Below are positions 22,146 through 30,875 of a stretch of DNA of 33,393 nt, piece by piece. How positions within the stretch are numbered: the first letter of the stretch is position 1; each line of letters opens with the position of its first letter. The notes below the pieces were generated by a model, which was not told where the DNA came from, did no database searches, and saw nothing but the letters and a program-made list of their open reading frames with translations. A program made the translations under genes and the position numbers. The stretch comes from JAWLBR01 sp041687495 (GTDB lineage Bacteria; Bacillota; Limnochordia; DTU087; JAAYGB01), in the NCBI GenBank assembly GCA_041687495.1, contig JAWLBR010000026.1, positions 1-33,393 on the forward strand, given 5' to 3'.

Positions 22146-23510
22146 GTGAAAAAGCGCGCCGGATTGTTGCTGGCGATCGTTGCTCTGATGACTCTGTTGT
22201 GTGTCGTTCCTATCCAAGCTAAGACTCAAGTAATTGTCTGGGGACTCAATCCTCTGCAGGTTGGCAGCGGTAACAAGGAAATGATCGATGCGTTTAACGA
22301 AAGCCATCCGGACATCGAACTGGTACCTCAGTCCACTCCTGGTACCAACGGCTATGCAACCCAAGACGTTGCTAAGTTGTTGGCGGCCATCGCCAGTGGC
22401 AACCCGCCGGATGTGACTTGGTTGGACCGCTTTACTGCGGCTCAATTCGCTTCCCGCGGTGCCTTGATGGCAATTGACAATTACGTCGAAATGCAAGGGT
22501 TCGATGTGAACAACTACTATGACTACACCATCAACGAGCTGCGGTTCAATGGTCAGATCTGGGGTCTGCCTTGGGATACCGACACTCGGCCTATGTACTG
22601 GAACAAAGAGGTTTTCAGAGAAGTTGGATTGGACCCGGAAGCTCCGCCGAAGACCTGGGACGATCTGATGCTGTACTCGGAAAAGATCACCAGAGTTGAT
22701 GAGAACGGCAAGTTCCAGCGCATCGGTTATATCCCTGGATACGGTAATACATGGCTGTACCTATACGGATACGCCAACGGTGCTCAGTTCCTCAGTGAAG
22801 ATGGGCGTACGGCTCTGCTGAACGAGCCCGAGCTGGTGGAAGCTCTTGAGTATGTCGTGAGCTTCTATGAGAGCCTGGGTGGTACCGAGAAGGTTGCTGC
22901 TTACCAGTCTACCTTCCAAGGTGAGACCAATGATCCGTTCTTGACTGGGCAAGTGGGTATGTTGGTTACCGTTAACAATGCTACCCAAGGCTATGCCCGG
23001 TACAATCCGGACCTGGACTATGGGTCAACTCTGCCGCCCGCACCGGCCGGTAAGCCGCAAACTACCTGGTCAGGTGGTTGGTCCTACGCCATCCCCCGCG
23101 GTGCTAAGCATCCGGCCGAGGCATTTGAGGTCATTCGTTGGCTGACGACTGAAGGTATCAAGGTTAAAGAAGCCGGCGCTGCCGCTTACACTTTGCAGCG
23201 GGGTAGCCAATACCACATTCCGTTCCCGGCTGCTTATCAGCCCTCCAACGACTACCTGGTTGACAAGTACGTGCATGCCATCGATAACGACGTAATCAAG
23301 AACGCTGTGCTGGGTGGATTGAATGCCATTGAGCACTCAAAGGCTCGCCCGGTATCCCCTGTTGGCGAAGTTCTATGGGTTGAACTTGCCCGTGCCAACG
23401 ACCGCGCAATCTACGGCGAGATGTCACCGAAGCAAGCTTTGGACTATGCCCAGCGGGTTGTCCAACGGGAACTGGATAAGTTCTGGCGGCAATTCGACCG
23501 CGAAAACTAA
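22146..23510 (+). CDS. ABC sugar-binding protein (CUT1, family 1)
   Basis: A 454-residue extracellular solute-binding protein for the adjacent importer. The start is GTG 22146 (GGAGGG six bases upstream); the frame is open for 43 codons before that, but without a signal peptide. The signal peptide is KKRAGLLLAIVALMTLLCVV followed by PIQA, then KTQVIVWGL, the typical first strand of family 1 binding proteins. The only early Cys (TLLC) lacks the small residue that lipoprotein signal peptidase needs, so cleavage after PIQA and a soluble periplasmic form are likelier. DVTWLDRFTAAQFASRGAL and WGLPWDTDTRPMYWNKEVF are family hallmarks. The neighbouring GH38 and GH92 genes suggest a mannose-containing oligosaccharide ligand, which is inference. 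Confidence 0.93.
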   Translation: MKKRAGLLLAIVALMTLLCVVPIQAKTQVIVWGLNPLQVGSGNKEMIDAFNESHPDIELVPQSTPGTNGYATQDVAKLLAAIASGNPPDVTWLDRFTAAQFASRGALMAIDNYVEMQGFDVNNYYDYTINELRFNGQIWGLPWDTDTRPMYWNKEVFREVGLDPEAPPKTWDDLMLYSEKITRVDENGKFQRIGYIPGYGNTWLYLYGYANGAQFLSEDGRTALLNEPELVEALEYVVSFYESLGGTEKVAAYQSTFQGETNDPFLTGQVGMLVTVNNATQGYARYNPDLDYGSTLPPAPAGKPQTTWSGGWSYAIPRGAKHPAEAFEVIRWLTTEGIKVKEAGAAAYTLQRGSQYHIPFPAAYQPSNDYLVDKYVHAIDNDVIKNAVLGGLNAIEHSKARPVSPVGEVLWVELARANDRAIYGEMSPKQALDYAQRVVQRELDKFWRQFDREN

Positions 23511-23534
23511 AGCTTGACAGATGAAGAGCTCGCG

Positions 23535-23569
23535 GTAGCGTTGTGGGGGGGAGAAATCCCCCCTGCTAC
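23535..23569 (+). repeat. Stable hairpin between binding-protein and permease genes
   Basis: GGGGGG (23545-23550) pairs with CCCCCC (23558-23563) across a 7-base loop, and the flanking GTAGC/GCTAC (23535-23539, 23565-23569) extends the stem. Only a weak TTTC follows. Such hairpins often protect the binding-protein message or partly terminate, giving more binding protein than permease; that role is inferred. Confidence 0.6.
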
Positions 23570-23596
23570 TTTCATGCATGTAGGGAGGCGCTGGTG

Positions 23597-24499
23597 ATGC
23601 AAAAAAGGAGAATGGGAAAAGGGTTAGGACGCGGAGAGACCATAGCCGGCCTTTTGTTCGCGTCGCCTTGGTTTATTGGTTTTATCCTGTTTACCGCCTA
23701 TCCCATTTTGTCGTCCATCTATTTCAGCTTTACCGATTACAATATTCTGTCCGACCCGTATTGGATTGGGACAGAGAACTACATTGAAATGTTCAACTGG
23801 GATCCAGCGTTTTGGAAATCCCTTTGGAATACTTTTTATTACGTTCTGTTCAGCGTTCCTTTGGGAATAAGCATCGGACTGATGATTGCACTGATTCTCA
23901 ATGCAGATATCAAGAGTATTGCAGTTTACCGCACAATGTACTACATGCCATCCATCGTCCCTATTGTTGCTGGGTCGATTTTGTGGGCGTGGATGTTCAA
24001 CCCCAACTACGGTTTGCTGACGTTGGCGGTTGAAGCGATAGGATTGCAGGCCCCGGCTTGGCTGGGAGATCCAAGGTGGGCCAAACCCTCGCTGATTATC
24101 ATGTCTTTGTGGGGAGCCGGCGGCGGTATGATTATCTACTTGGCCGGACTCAAAAACATCCCGAAGACTTATTACGAGGCAGCGGAGTTGGACGGAGCAA
24201 ACCTGTTTACTAGGTTCCGTCGCATTACCTTGCCCTTGTTGACACCGACTCTGTTTTTTCAGTTGATCATGGGGATTATCGGGTCGTTTCAGGTGTTTAC
24301 CCAAGCTTTCATTATGACCAGCGGTGGCCCGAATGATGCGACTTTATTTTATGTCCTGCACCTGTACCGCAACGCATTCCAGTTCTGGCGAATGGGATAT
24401 GCATCGGCAATGGCTTGGGTGCTGTTTGCAATCATCATGGTATTTACCGTGATTAACTGGGTTGGCTCAAGGTATTGGGTGCACTACGACCAAGGTTGA
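23597..24499 (+). CDS. ABC sugar permease, MalF/UgpA-type
   Basis: A 300-residue inner-membrane permease with six hydrophobic segments, the first being TIAGLLFASPWFIGFILFTA. The cytoplasmic EAA loop that docks the ATPase reads YYEAAELDGANLFTRFRRIT. Start ATG 23597 has GGGAGG about nine bases upstream; the frame extends to 23543, but that part overlaps the intergenic hairpin. It is followed after 14 bases by the second permease, so the two form one importer channel. No ATPase gene is present, as is usual for CUT1 systems that share an MsmK/MalK-type ATPase encoded elsewhere. Confidence 0.95.
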   Translation: MQKRRMGKGLGRGETIAGLLFASPWFIGFILFTAYPILSSIYFSFTDYNILSDPYWIGTENYIEMFNWDPAFWKSLWNTFYYVLFSVPLGISIGLMIALILNADIKSIAVYRTMYYMPSIVPIVAGSILWAWMFNPNYGLLTLAVEAIGLQAPAWLGDPRWAKPSLIIMSLWGAGGGMIIYLAGLKNIPKTYYEAAELDGANLFTRFRRITLPLLTPTLFFQLIMGIIGSFQVFTQAFIMTSGGPNDATLFYVLHLYRNAFQFWRMGYASAMAWVLFAIIMVFTVINWVGSRYWVHYDQG

Positions 24500-24513
24500 A
24501 AGGAGGACTCACT

Positions 24514-25422
24514 ATGGCTCAACACAATCATGCTACTTCATCGGCACAGTCACAGAGTGGCCAGTTCACCAACTGGTATAATGCCCATCGCAAGCAGATT
24601 TCCCATATAGTCAGGCATTTACTTCTGATTCTGGGCTCAATTCTTTTTATGTTTCCGCTGATTTGGCTGATCTCAACTTCACTCAAGGCGGATACACAGA
24701 TCTTCAAGATCCCCCCGGAGATCATTCCTCGCCCGGTGGTTTGGAAGAACTACACTAGAATGTGGACATACTTCCCATTTTTGCAGTTCTTGAAGAACAC
24801 TGTATTCGTTGTAGTCATGAGCGTGTCCGGGGTATTGGTCACCGCCCCGATGGTGGCCTATTCGTTCTCTCGGCTGCGCTGGCCAGGTAGGGACTTTCTG
24901 TTTATGATCGTTCTCGGTACAATGATGTTGCCTGGACAGGTAACAATGATTCCCTTGTATGTGCTTTTCTCCAAGTGGGGTTTAGTCGACACATTTTACC
25001 CGCTATGGATAGGTACATGGTTTGGCGGTGGCGCCTTTAACATTTTCCTTGTCCGGCAGTTCTTTATGACCATCCCCCGCTCTTTGGAAGAGAGTGCTAG
25101 GATCGATGGGGCAAATCAGGTTCAGATCTACTACAAGATCATGCTGCCGTTGGTGCGCCCAGTACTGACCACCATCGCAATCTTTCAGTTCATGGGATCC
25201 TGGAACGACTTCATGGGACCATTGATTTACATCAACAACCAAGCGAAGTACACGCTGTCACTGGGTCTGCGCTTGTTCCAGGCACAGACAGCTGGTGCAC
25301 AGACAGAGTTTGGCATGCTGATGGCGGCAACGTGTGTGATGGTTCTGCCAGTAATCGTCTTCTTCTTCATCGGACAAAAGCAGTTCATTGAGGGCGTTAC
25401 CCTGACAGGTATGAAGGGGTAG
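24514..25422 (+). CDS. ABC sugar permease, MalG/UgpE-type
   Basis: A 302-residue second permease subunit. After a polar N-terminus of about 35 residues there are six membrane segments, beginning with LLLILGSILFMFPLIWLIST. The EAA loop is LEESARIDGANQVQIYYKIM followed by LPLVRP, and the C-terminus IEGVTLTGMKG is the classic ending of MalG-type permeases. ATG 24514 follows AAAGGAGG. It pairs with the preceding MalF-type permease. The GH38 paralogue 2 gene begins 45 bases after its stop, so import and hydrolysis are probably co-transcribed. Confidence 0.95.
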   Translation: MAQHNHATSSAQSQSGQFTNWYNAHRKQISHIVRHLLLILGSILFMFPLIWLISTSLKADTQIFKIPPEIIPRPVVWKNYTRMWTYFPFLQFLKNTVFVVVMSVSGVLVTAPMVAYSFSRLRWPGRDFLFMIVLGTMMLPGQVTMIPLYVLFSKWGLVDTFYPLWIGTWFGGGAFNIFLVRQFFMTIPRSLEESARIDGANQVQIYYKIMLPLVRPVLTTIAIFQFMGSWNDFMGPLIYINNQAKYTLSLGLRLFQAQTAGAQTEFGMLMAATCVMVLPVIVFFFIGQKQFIEGVTLTGMKG

Positions 25423-25467
25423 GAGCGCAGTGTGAACTCAGGAACGCATTGAAAGGAGCAGACAGCT

Positions 25468-28275
25468 ATGAGCGATTTGAATGACGCGCTGGGCAAACTG
25501 CAGGACTTTGCTAAGGCTGGTTACTGGGGTGAGCGTATCGCATCTGAGCTAAGATACTGCTACCAGTTGTCCCAGCTTAACGATGGTATTTATAATGAGA
25601 CCATGAGGTCTGTCATTGAGTATGTTGCAGGTAAGCAACTGGAAACTGGATGTATTTGTGAAGCGACAGTGAGCGAAGCTGAAAGGCAACTGAGTTCAAT
25701 CGGGCAGGTCGCGAAAGCATATGAAGTAGTCTGTGCCGCCCATGCTCACATTGATATGAACTGGCAGTGGGGATGGGATGAGACGGTCTCTGTAACCCTA
25801 GACACGTTTCGGACCATGTTAGATCTAATGGAGGAGTACCCCGAGTTTACCTTCTCCCAGTCGCAGGCCTCCGTGTACGAGATCGTCGCCAAGCATGATC
25901 CTGACATGCTGCAGGAGATCAAGCGGCGGGTTCACGAGGGACGGTGGGAGGTCACCGCGTCAGCGTGGGTGGAAGCAGACAAGAATATGCCCAATGGAGA
26001 AAGTATGGCCCGGCATATCTTGTACACCAGAAGGTACTTAGCCAAACTTCTGGACATAGATCCAGAGTCGCTGAATCTGACATTTGAGCCCGATACGTTT
26101 GGTCACAATGTCAACGTACCAGAAGTACTGGCCAACGGCGGCGTTAGGTACTACTACCACTGTCGGGGTGCAGAAGGCGATTACCTGGAGCGCTGGACCG
26201 CTCCCTCCGGCAGGTCCATTATCGTCTACAGAGAACCGTTTTGGTATAATGCAGACATTACGCCGGCTCTAGCTTTTAGTATTCCGGAATTGTGTGAGCG
26301 GTATGGGCTGAAGAAGTTTATTAAGGTGTATGGGGTCGGTGACCATGGCGGTGGCCCAACCCGAAAGGATATTGAGAAGATCCTTGACATGAACACCTGG
26401 CCGCTGTTCCCCCGGATCAGGTTTGGAACTTTTGCCGAGTTCTTCGCCGCCGTTGATAAGGTCAAGGACAACTTGCCGGTTACCGAAGGCGAAAAGAACT
26501 TCATTTTTACCGGCTGTTACACCAGCCAGAGCCGGATTAAGTTGGCCAATAGGATGGGCGAAGCTGCACTCAATGAGGCTGAGACCTTTGCCGGTATAGC
26601 CAACGCGGTTATCGGGGCTCCATACTCCAACGAGGCCTTTGCACAAGCGTGGCAGAACGTTTTGTTCAACCAATTCCACGATATCATCCCAGGATCGTGT
26701 GTCATCGCCTCTCGGGAGCACGCCATGGGGTTGTTTCAAGAGACCATGGCCATAGCCGGTAGCGCCAAAAAACGGGCGTTGGCGGCGTATGCCAAGCAGA
26801 TTGACACATCGGGAATTCTGGCTGACGAAGACATCGCCGACACTCGTTCAGAGGGGGCGGGAGCCGGATTTGGAGTTCAGTCATTCCAAATCTCCCAGGC
26901 ATCAAGAGGTGCCGGAAAGACTCGGCTCTTCCATGTGTTTAACCCGGCTCCCTATGAGCGCAACGAAGTCACGGAAGTGGTAGTTTGGGATTGGGACTAT
27001 GATCTCGAGCGGGTAATGTGGACCGATGCACATGGCAAAGCAGTCGCCCATCAAGTGCTGGAAAGCGGTCGGTACTGGGGACATACATACACAAAGATGC
27101 TGATTGCAGCATCGGCCCCGGCCTGTGGCTACAGCACCTACGTTATGACTCAACGGCAGTCCGTCGAGCCAAAGATCAGTTTCCCACGGGATCCGCGGGT
27201 GGAAACTCAGCCCCAACTGGTGCTAGAGAACGAGTTGATTAAGGCAGTCTTTGACCAACAGAACTGTACCTTGGTATCTTTATTAGATAAGCGGACCGGA
27301 GAGCAGCTTGTCAGCGCCCCGGCAGCGCTCTTCCGAATGATCGATGAGGACATCACCCGGGGTACTGCCTGGCGTGTCGGCCGCTACAAGCGGGTTGATC
27401 ATGTCGTCGATGACGTGAAGTTGGTGAAGTTGGAGCGGGGTGAGCTACGACAGACGATTACCTACGAGGTTGCGGCGAGAGACTCAAAGCTAACAGTAGC
27501 AATCTCCCTGGATACGGACAGCCCAAGACTGGACTTTGCCGTTGAATGCGATTGGCAGGAAGTTGGAAACAAAGAAAAGGGTGTTCCACAGCTGAACTTC
27601 CACGTTCCCCTGGCCTATGAGTGCGCCACCTATAAGTATGATGTTCCCTATGGAGTCATTGCCCGAGAGCCAATGGATTGGGATGTCCCTGCCAACAGCT
27701 GGGCCCAAGCCATTAAGGCCGAGGGGAAAAGTCAATTGATGGTGGTTACGGACTCAAAGTACGGCTTTCGGGGAGTTAACAACTCGCTAGCTGTTACGTT
27801 GATTCGCAGCTCCTTTGATCCGGATCCCTATCCGGAAAACGGGAAGATCCACCGGATTCGGCTATCCCTTTATGCTGACGCCACGGGGACGAACCAAGAG
27901 GCCATTACTCGAGCCTATGACTCAAACCACCCACTGACTGTTCTCTCCTCCCGGGGGCGGACGAAGGGGGTACTGCCCCTATCCCAGGCCTTCCTGGAGG
28001 TGGTGGGAGGCTCGGCGGTGGTTGCGGCGGTGAAACGGCCCGAAGCAAGCAGCGCAGAGTCAGAGCTCATCGTACGTGTGTATGAAGCTGAGGGGGCACA
28101 AAGCGAAGTCAGCCTAGCCTTTGCTCAGCATGTGGTGCAGGCTTGCTTCGTCGACATCAACGAAAAGCCGCTTGCAAACGATGGCATTCGCATTACGGAG
28201 AATCAGGTGCTCTTCCCGATAAGGCCGTATGGGACTGCTACTTTGAAGATACAGTTGGAACCAATTCAAGCTTAA
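25468..28275 (+). CDS. GH38 alpha-mannosidase (paralogue 2)
   Basis: A 935-residue zinc-dependent alpha-mannosidase with the same catalytic set as its divergent paralogue at identical positions: His94 and Asp96, nucleophile Asp209 and His404. There is no signal peptide, so it is cytoplasmic. ATG 25468 follows GAAAGGAG at about nine bases. It sits directly downstream of the two permease genes, probably in the same operon. The two GH38 copies differ most at residues 41-80 and around 261-280 and 378-390, which may reflect different linkage or acceptor preferences. A terminator-like hairpin follows about 95 bases after the stop. Confidence 0.95.
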   Translation: MSDLNDALGKLQDFAKAGYWGERIASELRYCYQLSQLNDGIYNETMRSVIEYVAGKQLETGCICEATVSEAERQLSSIGQVAKAYEVVCAAHAHIDMNWQWGWDETVSVTLDTFRTMLDLMEEYPEFTFSQSQASVYEIVAKHDPDMLQEIKRRVHEGRWEVTASAWVEADKNMPNGESMARHILYTRRYLAKLLDIDPESLNLTFEPDTFGHNVNVPEVLANGGVRYYYHCRGAEGDYLERWTAPSGRSIIVYREPFWYNADITPALAFSIPELCERYGLKKFIKVYGVGDHGGGPTRKDIEKILDMNTWPLFPRIRFGTFAEFFAAVDKVKDNLPVTEGEKNFIFTGCYTSQSRIKLANRMGEAALNEAETFAGIANAVIGAPYSNEAFAQAWQNVLFNQFHDIIPGSCVIASREHAMGLFQETMAIAGSAKKRALAAYAKQIDTSGILADEDIADTRSEGAGAGFGVQSFQISQASRGAGKTRLFHVFNPAPYERNEVTEVVVWDWDYDLERVMWTDAHGKAVAHQVLESGRYWGHTYTKMLIAASAPACGYSTYVMTQRQSVEPKISFPRDPRVETQPQLVLENELIKAVFDQQNCTLVSLLDKRTGEQLVSAPAALFRMIDEDITRGTAWRVGRYKRVDHVVDDVKLVKLERGELRQTITYEVAARDSKLTVAISLDTDSPRLDFAVECDWQEVGNKEKGVPQLNFHVPLAYECATYKYDVPYGVIAREPMDWDVPANSWAQAIKAEGKSQLMVVTDSKYGFRGVNNSLAVTLIRSSFDPDPYPENGKIHRIRLSLYADATGTNQEAITRAYDSNHPLTVLSSRGRTKGVLPLSQAFLEVVGGSAVVAAVKRPEASSAESELIVRVYEAEGAQSEVSLAFAQHVVQACFVDINEKPLANDGIRITENQVLFPIRPYGTATLKIQLEPIQA

Positions 28276-28370
28276 GGTTACGCCGTCTTCGTCGCCTGCT
28301 GTCACCGACGGCACAGTTGGTGGACTGCAACAGGCGGCCAAGTGCAAGCGGGCTAGACTAGGGTGTTTGG

Positions 28371-28396
28371 TGAGGGGGGATCACCCCCCTCATTTT
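28371..28396 (+). terminator. Rho-independent terminator after GH38 paralogue 2
   Basis: A 9-bp perfect stem TGAGGGGGG/CCCCCCTCA (28371-28379 with 28384-28392) with a 4-base loop is followed by TTTTGTT. It may be partial, since a GH92 gene of the same pathway follows 73 bases later. Confidence 0.8.
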
Positions 28397-28468
28397 GTTA
28401 GTTAGGGTACTAATATCAGTATGATCCTGGCGCAAGATGGTCGGGAGCGATTATGGGAGGTCAGCTAG

Positions 28469-30655
28469 ATGGCAGTAAGCACGGGAACACCCGTTGACTA
28501 TGTCAATCCAAACATCGGTACCATTGGACACCTGCTCACGGCAACCGCTCCGGTTGTCATGCTGCCCCACGGGATGATGCAGATTGCTCCTCGCACAACT
28601 CCTGGAGTGATGGACAGATATCTAGCGGAGCGCATCCATGATTTCCCCATTGGTGGAGCCAGTATCATGGCCACAGTGGGGCAAGTGTCGGATCAGCCCG
28701 AAGCCTGGGCGTCACACTATGATCATGATCTAGAGACAGTGTCACCATATTACTACTCCGTATTATTGGAGGACTACGATGTCACCGCGGAGTACACTGT
28801 GGCGGAGCATTCGGCCCAATTCCGCTTTAGCTTTCCAGACACCTCTCAACAGGCGTGCATCTGGGTCAACACCACTGACGATGGTCACGTCGACCTCATT
28901 GATGAATCTACTTTAGCTGGTTGGGCCAATATCGCTGGGGTGAAACGGTACTTCTTCATGTGTCTGTCGGTTCCGGGAACTAGCAGGAAGTGGACTGCGC
29001 CAGACTGTGTGAAGGGAGGCACTGATCGGCAGTGCGGTGCAGTTATCAGTTTTCCGTCTCTCGCTAGTCGGCAGGTGGAGATCAAGGTCGGTGTTTCCTA
29101 CATCAACATTGACCAAGCTCGTTCAAACCTGCTGCAGGAGCTGCCGGGGTGGGACTTTGCCCAGGTCACCCAAAACGCGCGCCGAATCTGGAATGAAGCT
29201 TTAGGCAAAATTGCAGTCAGCGGCGGCACCGAAAAGCAACGGACAATTTTCTATACGGCGTTGTATCGAAGTATGTCTCGGATGGTCAATATTACTGAGG
29301 ACGGCAGGTATTACAGCGCGTATGACGGCAAAGTCCACAGTGCAGACGGCCACGATTTTTATGTCAACGACGGTCTGTGGGACACCTACCGCTGTATGCA
29401 TCCGCTGCAGCTACTGTTGGAGCCCAAACGGCAAATCGATATGATCTGGTCATATCTGCGAATGTACGAGCAAAGTGGGTGGCTGCCATCCTTTCCCCAC
29501 GTGCAGGGTGCACGCCCGGTGATGATTGGCAACCACCCCGCAGCATTGATTGCCGATACTTACATGAAGGGCTATCGAGATTTCGATGTCAACCTCGCGT
29601 ATGAGGCCATTAAGAAAAACGCCATGGAGGGCACTATGCTGCCATGGAGCATTGGGCCCAAGACAGAACTGGATGATATCTACCTGGAGCGGGGATTCTT
29701 CCCAGCACTGCAGAAGGGGGAGGAAGAATCTTTCTCCCAAGTTCATCCCTTTGAGGGACGTCAAGCAGTCTCTGTGACCCTAGAGCATGCCTATGATGAT
29801 TGGTGCCTGGCTCAGCTGGCTCGGGGGTTGGGGGAAGAAGAAGACTACGCATATTTCATGGCGCGAGCCCACAACTACGAGAAGTTGTATAACCACCGAA
29901 TTGGTTTCATGGCGCCTCGAGCTGGCGACGGCAGTTGGGTAGAGGACTTCGATCCCAAGCGGGGCGGCGGACAGGGCGGCCGCAAGTACTTTGCTGAGTG
30001 TAACTCCTGGATTTATACCTTCCATGTTCAGCACGATGTGGGTGGGTTGATCAATCTCATGGGTGGAAGCGAGCAGTTTTTCGCCCGGTTGGAGGCGCTA
30101 TTTAGTGAACAGTATGATGTACCGAAGTACGACTTTTTGAAGCAGTTTCCTGACGCTACGGGGCTGATTGGCCAGTATGCCCAGGGCAACGAGCCTAGTT
30201 TTCATATCCCCTACCTATACAACTACGTTGCAGCGCCATGGATGACCCAACGGCGGGTGAGGCAGATTATGGACCTGTGGTATGGAGATGGGCCATTGGG
30301 GATCTGTGGAGACGAGGACGGGGGTGCCATGTCCTCTTGGTACGTATTTAGCGCGATGGGGCTGTACCCTGTGTGTCCCGGTCGACCTGTTTACGACCTT
30401 GGCAGTCCGTTGTTCGACGAGGTCAAGATTCACCAGGAAGACGGTTCAGCGTTTGTAATCAGAGCCGAACAGGTGTCACGGCAAAACAAGTACATCCAGT
30501 CGGCCACCCTTAATGGCAAGCCGCTGCATCAGCCTTGGCTGCACCACAGCGACATTGTCGACGGAGAAGGCCTGGTACTGCAGATGGACAAACGGCCAAA
30601 CCTAGCTTGGGGGCTGGGCGCCAGTCAGCTGCCCTCGATGACTCAGCCAAAGTAG
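28469..30655 (+). CDS. GH92 alpha-mannosidase
   Basis: A 728-residue calcium-dependent inverting alpha-mannosidase, commonly alpha-1,2 but with other linkages known in the family. The N-terminus VDYVNPNIGTIG opens the beta-sandwich domain. The (alpha/alpha)6 barrel carries the probable general acid Glu575 (QYAQGNEPSFHIPYLYN) and the base pair Asp615/Asp617 in GDEDGGAMSSWYVFSAMGLY. There is no signal peptide, unlike many Bacteroidetes GH92 enzymes, so it should act on imported glycans in the cytoplasm. ATG 28469 has GGGAGG eight bases upstream. Together with the two GH38 enzymes it would strip several alpha-mannosyl linkages from the same imported oligosaccharide. Confidence 0.95.
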   Translation: MAVSTGTPVDYVNPNIGTIGHLLTATAPVVMLPHGMMQIAPRTTPGVMDRYLAERIHDFPIGGASIMATVGQVSDQPEAWASHYDHDLETVSPYYYSVLLEDYDVTAEYTVAEHSAQFRFSFPDTSQQACIWVNTTDDGHVDLIDESTLAGWANIAGVKRYFFMCLSVPGTSRKWTAPDCVKGGTDRQCGAVISFPSLASRQVEIKVGVSYINIDQARSNLLQELPGWDFAQVTQNARRIWNEALGKIAVSGGTEKQRTIFYTALYRSMSRMVNITEDGRYYSAYDGKVHSADGHDFYVNDGLWDTYRCMHPLQLLLEPKRQIDMIWSYLRMYEQSGWLPSFPHVQGARPVMIGNHPAALIADTYMKGYRDFDVNLAYEAIKKNAMEGTMLPWSIGPKTELDDIYLERGFFPALQKGEEESFSQVHPFEGRQAVSVTLEHAYDDWCLAQLARGLGEEEDYAYFMARAHNYEKLYNHRIGFMAPRAGDGSWVEDFDPKRGGGQGGRKYFAECNSWIYTFHVQHDVGGLINLMGGSEQFFARLEALFSEQYDVPKYDFLKQFPDATGLIGQYAQGNEPSFHIPYLYNYVAAPWMTQRRVRQIMDLWYGDGPLGICGDEDGGAMSSWYVFSAMGLYPVCPGRPVYDLGSPLFDEVKIHQEDGSAFVIRAEQVSRQNKYIQSATLNGKPLHQPWLHHSDIVDGEGLVLQMDKRPNLAWGLGASQLPSMTQPK

Positions 30656-30670
30656 AGTTTGTCCGTGAGG

Positions 30671-30694
30671 GGAGGGGCCGCGGGCGGCTCCTCC
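30671..30694 (+). repeat. GC-rich hairpin after the GH92 gene
   Basis: GGAGGGGCCG and CGGCTCCTCC pair over 10 bp (one G-T) with a CGGG loop, 15 bases past the GH92 stop. No T tract follows, so it may protect the 3' end of the message rather than terminate. Confidence 0.5.
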
Positions 30695-30729
30695 TGACCA
30701 TGGCCTCTGGCCCTAATAGTTTACAATCG

Positions 30730-30796
30730 CCTGCGCCTGCGCGGGCCTTTGCCTTTTTTAGGGTAATGGTGCAGGCGCAGGAATTAGTAGGCCCGC
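30730..30796 (+). repeat. Interleaved inverted repeats (A-B-A'-B')
   Basis: A is CCTGCGCCTGC (30730-30740) and A' is GCAGGCGCAGG (30771-30781), an 11-bp perfect match. B is GCGGGCCT (30741-30748) and B' is AGGCCCGC (30789-30796), an 8-bp perfect match. Because the pairs interleave, the RNA could form mutually exclusive stems or a pseudoknot. A T-rich run (30755-30759) lies between. The element ends 79 bases before the M48 peptidase gene. Confidence 0.6.
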
Positions 30797-30875
30797 TGGG
30801 TAATTACCTAGAAAGCCTTTTGTTGTTTATTTATCGATGTAGGTACTTACGGGATGCCTGAACGGAGGAGCGAGG

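Noticed and set aside
23624..24304. 226-codon open frame on the minus strand opposite the first permease
   Set aside because: It lies antisense to a clear MalF-type permease, is rich in Gln/Arg/Asn, and shows no domain pattern.
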